Positions 37,918 to 47,228 of a stretch of 64,000 nucleotides of DNA are shown here, one piece after another. Location of the stretch: positions 62,001-126,000 of the forward strand of contig DDLX01000040.1 of the NCBI GenBank assembly GCA_002340355.1. Direction: 5' to 3'. The number at the start of each line of letters is the position of its first letter. The stretch's first letter is position 1. Position numbers and translations under genes: made by a program. The stretch is from Cytophagales bacterium UBA2561. GTDB taxonomy: Bacteria; Bacteroidota; Bacteroidia; Cytophagales; Thermoflexibacteraceae. The notes under the pieces were generated by a model. It saw nothing but the letters and a program-made list of their open reading frames with translations. It had not been told where the DNA came from and searched no databases.

Positions 37918-39132
37918 TTAGTCAAAATCAACCTGTAATTTTCCGCCTTGAAATTGGGCATATTGAAACGAAACCCGTAAGGTATAAATATCGGTTTTGG
38001 AACATCGGAAAGTAAAATTTGATTTGTACTTTCCGAAGTTTTCAGCCACTAAATTACCTTCAGAATCATATAAGATAACTCGTGTTCCTTTCGGCAAATC
38101 GGAGTCATGATCTAAGTCAAAAGTGTATTCTTTGCCTGCCTTTAAGACTGTTTTAAAACGTTGCTCATTTGTTTTTTCAGAAACTTCAAATTCTTTTTTT
38201 CCCTGAAATTCAGGTGGAAAAACGGCTTTTTGAGCCTTCTTCTCAAACTGAAAATTTTCTTGTTTTTGTACTATTTTGTGATATATTGAATTGGAAAAAA
38301 TTCCTAAAATGAGCATAAAACTTAAGCTCCAAATCCATGCCGAAGAAAGTGGTGTTTTTTCGCCATATTTCGAAAGTAATTTTAAACGATATTGAAGTAG
38401 TTTTTTTTCAGAAAAAGGATGCGTAAATTTTAGATTTTTTTCCCCTATAAAATTAGAAACCAGTATTTTTTGATAAAACTGAACATCAGGAAATTTTTCC
38501 AAAACTCCTACATCAGCCGAAAATTCATGCACTTTTTGGAGTTCGTTTTTATACCTGTAAATCAAAGGATGAAACCATAAAAACGGCATTAAGATTTCAA
38601 AAAATAAAATCTCTCGACTATGATTTTGGATAATATGCTGAGTTTCATGTTCTTTGATAAATACAAATTCTTTTTCAGAATAATGAATTGCTTCAGGCAA
38701 AAAAAGAAAATTGAAAAATGAAAAAGCTTCTAACAGTTTAGGTACACAAATTTCATGAATTCCTTTCGTATTGTTTTGTTGAGGGTAACGCTCGATTAAT
38801 TGTCCAATTTGCATCAAGTTACTCAGAAATCGGAAAAACTGAACACAAAAACCTACTCCATAAATTGCAAAAACAAAATTAGTACTATTTGAAGATTCTA
38901 ATGTTTCATAGGGCATTATTTTATCATGCCACTCTACCCAAGACAATTCTAAGGAAATAGGGAGCGTTATCCATTCAGAAAACTGAACTAATGGCAAAAC
39001 TAAAGCTAACCCAAAAGTCAACAGTAAATAAATTCTGCTCAATTTGAAGTGAGTAGAATGTCGAAGGAATTGCCTAAAGAGGAGGTAAAAACCAACTCCA
39101 AATCCACTAAATCCAATTAAATAATCTATCAT
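37918..39132 (-). CDS. M56 family (BlaR1-like) membrane metallopeptidase
   Basis: A 404-residue protein with four likely membrane helices. The zinc-binding motif HETQH near 157-161 lies in KEHETQHIIQNHS, and the downstream HEFSADVGVL carries the third ligand. The C-terminal 80 residues look like a small beta domain of the bacterial pre-peptidase type (YTFDLDHDSDLPKGTRVILY). BlaR1-type M56 peptidases usually act with a BlaI/MecI repressor; none is encoded next door. The signal it senses is unknown. Confidence 0.85.
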   Translation of the reverse strand: MIDYLIGFSGFGVGFYLLFRQFLRHSTHFKLSRIYLLLTFGLALVLPLVQFSEWITLPISLELSWVEWHDKIMPYETLESSNSTNFVFAIYGVGFCVQFFRFLSNLMQIGQLIERYPQQNNTKGIHEICVPKLLEAFSFFNFLFLPEAIHYSEKEFVFIKEHETQHIIQNHSREILFFEILMPFLWFHPLIYRYKNELQKVHEFSADVGVLEKFPDVQFYQKILVSNFIGEKNLKFTHPFSEKKLLQYRLKLLSKYGEKTPLSSAWIWSLSFMLILGIFSNSIYHKIVQKQENFQFEKKAQKAVFPPEFQGKKEFEVSEKTNEQRFKTVLKAGKEYTFDLDHDSDLPKGTRVILYDSEGNLVAENFGKYKSNFTFRCSKTDIYTLRVSFQYAQFQGGKLQVDFD

Positions 39133-39322
39133 TAATATCAGAAGTCAAAAAAGAAATTTTCTCAAAAATATCATTTATAGATGACATTTTAGCAATTCAC
39201 AAACTCCTTTGTTTTTTTAAGTTTTTTGTTTAACTTGCTCTTACTCAGGTATTAAGCAATTTAGGTCACACATTGTATTGACTATCAATCTATTATCATT
39301 AAATTATAAAAAATCAATTATC

Positions 39323-42112
39323 ATGACAAACAAATTATGGTTACTCCTAGGATTATTTATTCCTTTAATGACTTGGGGACAAAGTAATCCGTCTGAGGTG
39401 GCACCTAGAAAGGAGTTTAAGCAACGTCTCAAAGATGCCAGTACTAAACTAGAGGAGGGACGAATTTACGCAGGCAATACCTTTGATATGCCAGATCGAA
39501 AGAACTATATTGAGGCTATAAAAATCCTCAAGTCCGTAGGAAATTCAGCCAATTTAGATTTGTTTCGAGTTTATCTTACTGGAGGATACGGAATAGCACC
39601 AAATTCCTCTAAAGCAAAAACTTATCATGAAAAATTGCTAACTGATGAAAAGATTTCTGTCAAACATTATGCTTATAAAACTGATCTTGATTTGCGAGAA
39701 TTTTATGATATACAAATGAAAGCAGAAGGAGGTGATATTGCGATGCAGGTCAAATTAGCTCGCTTTTATTTAGAGTTTGAATTAAGCCGATATTTTGCAG
39801 ATTTTTGGCTGAAAGAAGCTGCCAGCAAAGGTAGTATTGATGCAAAATATTTACTCAAGTGTACCGAATTATATTTGAAAAATTATAACCAAGAGATTAA
39901 TAAAATACAATATCAGGAAGCATTAGAAAAAGTGGCAAAATCTTACGCCGAAAAAGGAAGCTATTTGGCAGGTGGAGAGTATGTTTATTTGCGAGAAACG
40001 GTAGCTCATAAGGTTTCTGCAGGTGAAGCTGAACGGTTCTTAAAACCTATGATTGAAAGCAAAAATACCAGTGAAGAAGCTCAACTTAAAGCGTTAGTTT
40101 TATTGGAGGAAGCTCAACAGGGGAGTGCAAAACTGGGTTCAATGCGAAGAATTTATGACTATTGTAATAAACATACAGCCTATCAAACAAACCCTGTTTC
40201 CATGAAATATTATAATAAATTCAAAGAAATTGACAAAAAATTAGCCACTGTCAAAGGACTTTACGAAGTTACGCAATCGTATGGAGCGAAAACAATTGAC
40301 TTGAATTTGGATGAATTTGATAAAAATTATAATGACAATTATGACCGTATGTTGAAGGTTTTCAAGCAAATTGCCGAACCTGAAAATAAGACGTTTATTG
40401 GAACAAAAAATTTCACTAATTACCAAAATGAGTTTCATATTAAATTCAAAGAAATCTTACATGATCACCGCCGTCTAGAAGATTTAATTCATTTGTATTC
40501 TCTATTGAGCCAGCCTTCAAGTCGTTTTTTCACTCGTCCCAAATTTATTACAGAATATCAAGAAGAGGTTCATGTACAATTATTGCGCTCGGTGGTTTCA
40601 GCAGAGAAAGCCGATGAAGTGGCTGATAATTTCCGAAAATTAGCCGATGAAGCTTCTTTAACGGCAGTAGTGAACCAACATCCTGAAGCCTATTTGACAG
40701 CAATGCAAAATAAATTCAAACATATGATTCAAGTACAAAATAATGTACGTCAAGTACTTCGAATTCGGAAAATGTTTGAAACTGATGAGTTTAAAAAGAG
40801 TTTATTTCCTGATTATCAAATATATACAGATAAAAAACTTAAAGAGTTTGAACTCAGTTCCCAAGAAATTGAATATGAGTCAGTAAAAGTAGAATTGGAA
40901 TATCACCAATTTAAATCCTTTGAGGAAGGAAAGCGTTTCTGGGAGTCGGTCAAGAATAATAACCAAATCGAAGCTGAGAAACGCAAACGACTTGAAAAGC
41001 AAGTAAAACGAAAAACTATTAAAGATATTTTTGGTGATACTCATGCTTTGGATGTTTTGCACCAACTCAAAGCTGACATGGCAAAACATACTTGGCTAAA
41101 ACCTGAAAGCGAACGGATGTATAAAAAATATTTGTTTGAAAGTGTCAAATATGATATTGACCATACCAAAATTATAACTTTCGATTACGGTAAAAAAATG
41201 TATGACCGTATTATGAATGAGGCTGAGTTGAAGGATGTCTCTAAGAAATTAGTCAAAGTTATTCGAGCAAAAACCGTAACTGATATTTATGGCGAAAATC
41301 CATCTCGTGAAAAAGTATCTGAGTTACGCCAAGAGTTAGATACTCGAACATGGTTAAAGCCTCAAGGAGAGGAGATTTATGAAAAATACATGACCAAATA
41401 TCGTCTAGAGGCTTTCAATAACAAAAAATTTACAAGTTTAAGTGATGCCGAAACTAGTGTTCGGAAAATCAAAAATGATCCGAATATTTCAGCAAGCTCC
41501 AAAAAATCCATGATGAAGATTTTGCAGGAAAAAGTTCTTTCAGACGTATATGGTGAAAATCCTACACTAGTAGAAATTGAAGCACTTGAGCAAGTCATGC
41601 GAAGCTCAGATTGGTTAGATGTTCAAAATAACCAAATGCGATTTAAATACCTGAATGATAGTAAATATTCTTTTTCAGGAACAGTTTATACACTTGACCA
41701 CTCGCAATCGTATTTATACGAAGTAAAACGTCCTAATGAAGAGCCAAAATATCATTTAAAGGTATATAAATTGCAGCCAATGCGTCAGAAAATTTATGAA
41801 ACTCCCATTAGTATTGAATATGAAGGAAATAATTATATAGTTGACATTCCTTACAAAAAGAAAATCAATTCATATTCGTGGCGTAAAATGGTTGGGAATT
41901 CGTTTCAAGGAAAATACCCCAAAGTAGGAAATTACATAATACCCGTTCAGAAAGGAGGATTGTTTTCCAAAATTACAACTGATAAAGAACACGGTTATGG
42001 TGAAAATTACCTCAAGAAAAAAGAGGACGAGGGAGAGTTTACTGAGAAAGCGGCGATCCGAACCGCTCTCAAATATTGGATTTTTAGTTATCGTTCTGTG
42101 ATGGATAAATAG
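39323..42112 (+). CDS. Secreted repeat-containing hypothetical protein
   Basis: A 929-residue exported protein of unknown function, with signal peptide MTNKLWLLLGLFIPLMTWGQ. The ATG at 39323 is preferred over an upstream TTG at 39278, because it places the signal peptide at the N-terminus. The first third is helical and TPR/Sel1-like (A-x-x-G-x-x-x-A). Three copies of an approximately 86-residue unit occur near 566, 652 and 739, each with D-I/V-[FY]-G-[DE]-x-[HNP], then x-x-W-L then K/R-Y-[LM]. The C-terminal 120 residues are beta-rich. A strong terminator follows. Confidence 0.8.
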   Translation: MTNKLWLLLGLFIPLMTWGQSNPSEVAPRKEFKQRLKDASTKLEEGRIYAGNTFDMPDRKNYIEAIKILKSVGNSANLDLFRVYLTGGYGIAPNSSKAKTYHEKLLTDEKISVKHYAYKTDLDLREFYDIQMKAEGGDIAMQVKLARFYLEFELSRYFADFWLKEAASKGSIDAKYLLKCTELYLKNYNQEINKIQYQEALEKVAKSYAEKGSYLAGGEYVYLRETVAHKVSAGEAERFLKPMIESKNTSEEAQLKALVLLEEAQQGSAKLGSMRRIYDYCNKHTAYQTNPVSMKYYNKFKEIDKKLATVKGLYEVTQSYGAKTIDLNLDEFDKNYNDNYDRMLKVFKQIAEPENKTFIGTKNFTNYQNEFHIKFKEILHDHRRLEDLIHLYSLLSQPSSRFFTRPKFITEYQEEVHVQLLRSVVSAEKADEVADNFRKLADEASLTAVVNQHPEAYLTAMQNKFKHMIQVQNNVRQVLRIRKMFETDEFKKSLFPDYQIYTDKKLKEFELSSQEIEYESVKVELEYHQFKSFEEGKRFWESVKNNNQIEAEKRKRLEKQVKRKTIKDIFGDTHALDVLHQLKADMAKHTWLKPESERMYKKYLFESVKYDIDHTKIITFDYGKKMYDRIMNEAELKDVSKKLVKVIRAKTVTDIYGENPSREKVSELRQELDTRTWLKPQGEEIYEKYMTKYRLEAFNNKKFTSLSDAETSVRKIKNDPNISASSKKSMMKILQEKVLSDVYGENPTLVEIEALEQVMRSSDWLDVQNNQMRFKYLNDSKYSFSGTVYTLDHSQSYLYEVKRPNEEPKYHLKVYKLQPMRQKIYETPISIEYEGNNYIVDIPYKKKINSYSWRKMVGNSFQGKYPKVGNYIIPVQKGGLFSKITTDKEHGYGENYLKKKEDEGEFTEKAAIRTALKYWIFSYRSVMDK

Positions 42113-42114
42113 AT

Positions 42115-42157
42115 TTTTTGAACCTGTTAAATAACTGATAATTAACAGGTTCAAAAA
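42115..42157 (+). terminator. Intrinsic terminator of the repeat protein gene
   Basis: TTTTTGAACCTGTTAA pairs perfectly with TTAACAGGTTCAAAAA (16 bp) around an 11-base loop, directly after the stop codon. The symmetric arms could act in both directions. Confidence 0.8.
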
Positions 42158-42463
42158 TAGATTTCAAATAGCTCTATCATGAAATTTCGCTAAAAATTTC
42201 CTTTTCATCAAAAGCATGCTTACCTTTACGCCCACCACAAGACAAAATCAATCAATTATTTTTTGTTCAAAACATCACTAAAGTTAAGTTTTTTTAGGAA
42301 GTTCTATTTTGATGTTTTTCCTATTTGCTATCTAAGTTATTGTTTAATGTGGGAGTACTTCTTGATGATTTTTCCCGTTTTAAGGTGATTTTCAAAACTA
42401 TTAAATCAGTTGAAAATCAGCCTTTGGTGATATTTATCATTTTCTAAATGGAAAAATAAAGGT

Positions 42464-42471
42464 TAGCTTTG
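42464..42471 (+). promoter_or_regulatory. Probable -7 box for the pckA leader or a small RNA
   Basis: TAGCTTTG fits TAnnTTTG and is followed by GCGCC. No TTG is seen at the expected distance. A transcript would start near 42478. Confidence 0.5.
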
Positions 42472-42477
42472 CGCCGT

Positions 42478-42625
42478 TTACAGCCTCAAACCTCTCCACA
42501 TAAACGTGTTAGACTACCCAATTACAACTATTAGAGGCTTAGCTTGGTGACGTTAAAAGACAGTAATACACGAGAAAGTAAAATTAAATTTTAAACCGTT
42601 TAGTCCGAGAGGGCTAAATTTTTTC
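42478..42625 (+). ncRNA. Candidate structured leader or small RNA ending in a terminator
   Basis: About 150 bases between a -7 box and an intrinsic terminator, with no reading frame of note. GCCTC near 42484 can pair with GAGGC near 42535, or the overlapping CCTCT with AGAGG, so alternative folds are possible. The end is the TTTAGTCC-GAGA-GGGCTAAATTTTTT hairpin at 42599-42624. It may be an independent small RNA (6S-like in size) or an attenuator leader for pckA, whose start is 160 bases further on. No known RNA family was recognised with certainty. Confidence 0.45.
42599..42624 (+). terminator. Intrinsic terminator upstream of pckA
   Basis: An 8-bp stem TTTAGTCC/GGGCTAAA with a GAGA tetraloop is followed by a T-run. 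It lies before, not after, pckA and would end or attenuate transcription coming from 42478. Confidence 0.75.
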
Positions 42626-42786
42626 ATTTTAAGAAGTTTTTCGCGTCGATCTTGACGAATTTCGTTTATTCATCTTAATAATTATGCTCCGAGTTTTGTT
42701 TAAATAATAAGGAAGTAATTCAGGTGAATATGACACACAATGGGACGGGATTCGAGACATGAAAAAATCACAAATCCCCTAAATCT

Positions 42787-44388
42787 ATGAAAAAGACAAA
42801 TTTGAGTTCATTACTCAATGGGTTGCAAGAACTGGGACTTTCAGGCGTAAAAGGTGTGTTGTGGAATTTGACCCCCACCGAACTAATTGAAGAGGCGGTC
42901 AAAAATCGAGAAGGAGTGTTGGCAGATAGCGGTGCGTTGATGTGTGATACTGGGAAATTCACAGGACGTTCGCCCAAAGACCGATTTATCGTCAAAGATG
43001 ATTATACCGAAAATACGGTATGGTGGGGAGATATTAACATTCCTTTTGAGCCAGAAAAATTTGATGCACTCTACAACAAAATGCTCAAGTTTTTGGATGG
43101 CAAGCGGTTATATGTTCGAGACGCTTACGCAGGAGCTGACCCTAAGCATCGCCTAAATGTTCGTATTATTGATACGCAAGCATGGCATAACCTTTTCTGT
43201 TACAATATGTTCCTTCGTCCAACAAATGACGAATTAGAGACATTTAATCCTGACTTTCGTGTTTTAGCAATCCCTGGATTTGAAGCAGATCCTGAAGTTG
43301 ATGGAACACGTCAAAAGAACTTTGCTATCGTAAACTTCAAACGCCGTTTGATTATTATTGGTGGTACAAGTTACACGGGCGAAACTAAAAAAGGCATCTT
43401 TAGTGTATTGAACTATCTTTTGCCTGAGAAAGAAAAAGTTTTGTCAATGCACTGTAGTGCCAATATGGGTAAAGATGGTGATACAGCTATCTTCTTCGGA
43501 CTTTCTGGCACAGGAAAAACAACTCTCTCAGCAGATCCTAATCGTAACTTGATTGGTGATGATGAACATGGCTGGACTGACCAAGGTGTTTATAACTTCG
43601 AGGGCGGTTGTTATGCTAAAGCTATTGATTTATCTGCTGAAAAAGAGCCTGAAATCTACAATGCAATTAAGTTCGGGGCAATTTTAGAAAATACACGCTT
43701 TTTCCCTGGCTCTCGTACAGTTGATTTCTCAAACACCGAAGTAACGGAAAATACACGAGTTTCTTACCCAATCTATCACATTGATAATGCGTTAGAGCCT
43801 TCAATGGGTGGAGTTCCGAACAATATTTTCTTCTTAACGTGTGATGCCTATGGTGTTTTACCTCCAATCTCAAAATTGAATGTAGGACAAGCCATGTATC
43901 ATTTTATTTCGGGATATACGGCTAAAGTTGCAGGAACAGAACTTGGAGTTACTGAGCCTCAAGCAGCATTCTCAGCGTGTTTTGGTGCGCCATTTATGCC
44001 ATTACATCCTACTCGTTATGCCGAGTTATTGGGTGAAAAAATGGATGCTCATAAAGTAAATGTTTGGCTAGTAAATACTGGCTGGGTAGGTGGAGCTTAT
44101 GGTGTAGGTAACCGTATTAAATTACGATATACTCGTGCCATGATTACTGCCGCTTTAGAAAATAAATTAGAGGAAGTAAACTACGAAAATCATCCTGTAT
44201 TTGGTGTTGCAGTGCCAATGGAATGCCCAGAAGTTCCAACCGAACTGTTAAACCCTCGAAATACGTGGGAAGATAAAGCCAAGTATGATGAACAAGCTCA
44301 GATGTTAGCAGGGTTATTTAATAAAAACTTTGAGCAGTTTGCAGAGTATGCTAATGAGCAAATTATGTCAGGTGCGCCTAAAGCATAA
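42787..44388 (+). CDS. pckA: Phosphoenolpyruvate carboxykinase (ATP)
   Basis: Decarboxylates and phosphorylates oxaloacetate to phosphoenolpyruvate, the entry step of gluconeogenesis. The 533-residue protein has the ATP-binding P-loop GLSGTGKTTLSADPNR near 238-253, followed by LIGDDEHGW with the metal-binding aspartates, and the substrate-binding segment TGRSPKDRFIV near the N-terminus. It is full length and intact. A leader with an internal terminator precedes it, and a strong terminator follows. Confidence 0.96.
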   Translation: MKKTNLSSLLNGLQELGLSGVKGVLWNLTPTELIEEAVKNREGVLADSGALMCDTGKFTGRSPKDRFIVKDDYTENTVWWGDINIPFEPEKFDALYNKMLKFLDGKRLYVRDAYAGADPKHRLNVRIIDTQAWHNLFCYNMFLRPTNDELETFNPDFRVLAIPGFEADPEVDGTRQKNFAIVNFKRRLIIIGGTSYTGETKKGIFSVLNYLLPEKEKVLSMHCSANMGKDGDTAIFFGLSGTGKTTLSADPNRNLIGDDEHGWTDQGVYNFEGGCYAKAIDLSAEKEPEIYNAIKFGAILENTRFFPGSRTVDFSNTEVTENTRVSYPIYHIDNALEPSMGGVPNNIFFLTCDAYGVLPPISKLNVGQAMYHFISGYTAKVAGTELGVTEPQAAFSACFGAPFMPLHPTRYAELLGEKMDAHKVNVWLVNTGWVGGAYGVGNRIKLRYTRAMITAALENKLEEVNYENHPVFGVAVPMECPEVPTELLNPRNTWEDKAKYDEQAQMLAGLFNKNFEQFAEYANEQIMSGAPKA

Positions 44389-44418
44389 TCTAATGTAGAT
44401 CTGATATATTAATTTTGA

Positions 44419-44454
44419 GACACCTTCTATCTTTATTGTAGAAGGTGTTTTTTT
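44419..44454 (+). terminator. Intrinsic terminator of pckA
   Basis: ACACCTTCTA pairs perfectly with TAGAAGGTGT around a 9-base loop, followed by seven T. Confidence 0.92.
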
Positions 44455-44685
44455 ATAACAAAATAAAATCTTTAATTAGTTTAAAGTAATACTCATATCT
44501 TTAAAATTGAGTTATCTAAAATCTTTCCTATCCCTTCCATAAAGCCATCATAAAACAGATTACTTGCTAAAATCGTCTTTGTTATTTTTGGACATTATCC
44601 TATAAGCCCCAATAAAATCAAGGAATTTGGTCTTATTTTTTATTTTTTTGCGTTATTAAGGATAAAACCTTAAAAATCAAACATT

Positions 44686-45366
44686 ATGGATACTGGATGT
44701 TTATTCAAAACAATGTGGTTTGTGCTGGCATTATTGGCGTTGCCTGTATTAGTATTTGCCCAAGAAAAAAAGCCCACTAAGTCAAAACATTATGAAGTAA
44801 AAACACAGCCCTCCACGAAGTTGTATAAAGCTTTTCTAAAGGAGTTCCCAAAAACTGAATTACCTTATGAAATTTCGGTAGATATGCTAAAAAATGGAAC
44901 TGAATATTCTATAAATCAGGAAATTCCGTATCAGTATGGAGATGTCTATCATCCGATGCAACAGGCGATGTATTCTCGAATGGGCGGACGAACTTCGTAT
45001 TATTTTGTAAATAAACTCATTGAAAAAGAGAACTATACAGCAGTTCTTATTGAAGAACGAGAATGGCGTACAGCTCAGGCACTTTATTCGGTGGTTACTT
45101 TTGGTCGAAAAGGAAATTTGATTGCCGAACACTTCTTGGCTGAAAATGAATACAATAGTTTGACAAGTGGAAAAATCAATTCGAAGGGTGAAATGATACT
45201 AACTACTTTCGAAAAAGTACGAAATGGTGATGAAATATACGACTGGCAAAAATATAGTAAACTCAAAAAGACGGATATTCATTACGTAAAAATTACATCC
45301 AAAGGTAAGTTTGAGTCGTTTACTCCTAAAGTAGAGGAACTTGTAACAGGTCGTAAAGAAAGATAA
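44686..45366 (+). CDS. Exported hypothetical protein
   Basis: A 226-residue protein of unknown function with an N-terminal hydrophobic signal (about 9-24, ending VFAQ) and a beta-rich mature domain (A-V-L-I-E-E-R-E-W). No conserved motif is recognised. It is the first of a run of four same-strand genes (gaps of 22, 12 and 106 bases) that mostly encode membrane proteins. Confidence 0.7.
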   Translation: MDTGCLFKTMWFVLALLALPVLVFAQEKKPTKSKHYEVKTQPSTKLYKAFLKEFPKTELPYEISVDMLKNGTEYSINQEIPYQYGDVYHPMQQAMYSRMGGRTSYYFVNKLIEKENYTAVLIEEREWRTAQALYSVVTFGRKGNLIAEHFLAENEYNSLTSGKINSKGEMILTTFEKVRNGDEIYDWQKYSKLKKTDIHYVKITSKGKFESFTPKVEELVTGRKER

Positions 45367-45388
45367 CCTACTAAAAAATTTAGATTTT

Positions 45389-46039
45389 ATGAAGTCATTC
45401 TTTACCCGAAATCAACTTTTTAGGTGGGTTTCGGTTTTTTTTATTTTGGGATTTATAGGCTTGTTAATCAGTACAATAATTCCATATTTTTCAATGCGAC
45501 CTGATATTGGTTTTTTACGTGTGAAGTTCCGAGTCTTACCACTTTGGCATTGGCGATGGGCATTTTATTTGCATGTTTTTAGTTCAATTCCTGTGATTTT
45601 GGGTGGATTTATCCAATTTTCGATGACTTTTCTCAAACAATTTCCTGTAGCTCATCGCCGAATTGGTCAATTATACGTTTTCCTTATTTTATTCATTTCT
45701 GCTCCGTCTGGTTTTTGGATGGCTCTTTATGCTGAAGGTGGTTTTTGGGGACAACTTGGATTAAGCATAACAGCTATTTTATGGGTGATTTTCACAGCTT
45801 TATCTTGGATTTATGTTCTCCGAAAAGATTTTAATAGACATAGTGATTATATGGTTCGAAGTTATGCTTTGACCCTCTCAGCTATTGTTTTTCGGATGGG
45901 AACTTATGCAGGAGTTGCTTGGTTTCCTATGCTTGACCCTGATACCGTTTATGCAACAATTGCATGGTTAAGTTGGATTCCAAATTTAATTATTGCCGAA
46001 ATTTTAATTAAACAAAGATTTTTTATACTTAAAAATTAA
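45389..46039 (+). CDS. DUF2306 multi-pass membrane protein
   Basis: A 216-residue protein with about six membrane helices. Conserved histidines occur in FYLHVFSSIPVILGGFIQF and in VAHRRIGQLYVF, matching DUF2306 proteins, whose helices carry histidines that could bind haem. Function is unknown. It lies in a probable operon with its neighbours on both sides. Confidence 0.8.
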   Translation: MKSFFTRNQLFRWVSVFFILGFIGLLISTIIPYFSMRPDIGFLRVKFRVLPLWHWRWAFYLHVFSSIPVILGGFIQFSMTFLKQFPVAHRRIGQLYVFLILFISAPSGFWMALYAEGGFWGQLGLSITAILWVIFTALSWIYVLRKDFNRHSDYMVRSYALTLSAIVFRMGTYAGVAWFPMLDPDTVYATIAWLSWIPNLIIAEILIKQRFFILKN

Positions 46040-46051
46040 TTTTTTAGTAAA

Positions 46052-47122
46052 ATGAAAAAACGAATTTTGGGTTTGGATCTTGCCCGTGCCTTTGCGGTTA
46101 TCGGGATGATAGTAGTCAATTTTAAGGTTGTCTTTGGAGAGCAAGGTGATAGCTGGCTCAAAATGGTTGCTCACTTATTCGAAGGAAAAGCTGCCGCTAC
46201 CTTTGTGGTTTTAGCAGGAGTTGGCTTGGCTTTAATGACTAATTCGGCTGTTCAAACTCAAAATCAAGAAAAACTTAAAATTGCTCAAAGACAAATTCTG
46301 AAACGTTCCTTTTTTTTATTTTTTGTGGGAATTTCTTACATCTGGATATGGGTTGCTGATATTTTGCATTTTTATGGAATTTATATGTTGGTTACGCTTC
46401 TTTTTATTTCTCGAAAACCAAATGAAATTCTTATTGGAGCAGGAATTTTGATTTTCATTTATCCTATTTTGGGGCAAATTTGGGACTATGAAGCCGATTG
46501 GAATTTGACAACTTTGGAATACAAGGGTTTGTGGACATTCGAAGGATTTCTGAAAAATCTATTTTATAATGGCTTTCATCCTGCCATTCCTTGGACGGCG
46601 TTTATGTTAATTGGTTTATGGTTTGGAAAACAAGATTTAAATGATTCGAAATTCGTCTTCAAAACCTTAAAAATCAGCTTTTTGAGTTTTATCAGCATTC
46701 AAATTTTTTCAAAAACTTCACTCATACTTTTGGCAGAAAGCGATAATATTGAAACATTAACTAATTATTTGGGTACAAACCCAATGCCTCCAATGCCTCT
46801 TTATATGTTCAATGGAATTTCGATTGCACTTACTATTATTTCGGGGTGTATTTTGTTGGGAAAACGCTTTGAAAATAGTTTCATCATTGATGCTTTGAAT
46901 AAAACAGGGCAGTTAGCCTTGACGTTTTATGTGGCTCATGTCATTTTGGGGATGGGTATTGTAGAAGATCTTGATCCTACTAAATTAGGACATTATTCAA
47001 TTGAATTTTCAGTAATTTATGCGCTGATTTTCAGTTTATTATGTGTTTTATTTGCCGTAATTTGGTTACGCTTCAAAAAAATGGGACCTCTGGAATGGGG
47101 TATGCGAAAATTGACTTCATAA
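46052..47122 (+). CDS. DUF1624/DUF418-like membrane acyltransferase
   Basis: A 356-residue integral membrane protein with about ten helices. The N-terminus RILGLDLARAFAVIGMIVVN and HLFEGKAAATFVVLAGVGLA match the heparan-alpha-glucosaminide N-acetyltransferase-like and YeiB-like families, which move acyl groups across the membrane. The C-terminal FYVAHVILGMG segment is typical of DUF418. The substrate is unknown. It starts 12 bases after the DUF2306 gene. Confidence 0.8.
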   Translation: MKKRILGLDLARAFAVIGMIVVNFKVVFGEQGDSWLKMVAHLFEGKAAATFVVLAGVGLALMTNSAVQTQNQEKLKIAQRQILKRSFFLFFVGISYIWIWVADILHFYGIYMLVTLLFISRKPNEILIGAGILIFIYPILGQIWDYEADWNLTTLEYKGLWTFEGFLKNLFYNGFHPAIPWTAFMLIGLWFGKQDLNDSKFVFKTLKISFLSFISIQIFSKTSLILLAESDNIETLTNYLGTNPMPPMPLYMFNGISIALTIISGCILLGKRFENSFIIDALNKTGQLALTFYVAHVILGMGIVEDLDPTKLGHYSIEFSVIYALIFSLLCVLFAVIWLRFKKMGPLEWGMRKLTS

Positions 47123-47228
47123 TAAAGATTTTCAGTTTTGCCTGAATTTTGTAAGATTTTTTTCTGTTTTGAATAGAAAAGTTGATCTCAAATCGTTACT
47201 ATAAAAATAATATCAACACAAAGTTTAA

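Noticed and set aside
45366..45390. CCTACTAAAAAA, similar to the end of the short inverted-repeat elements
   Set aside because: No matching partner end or inner words follow within 200 bases, so it is probably chance.
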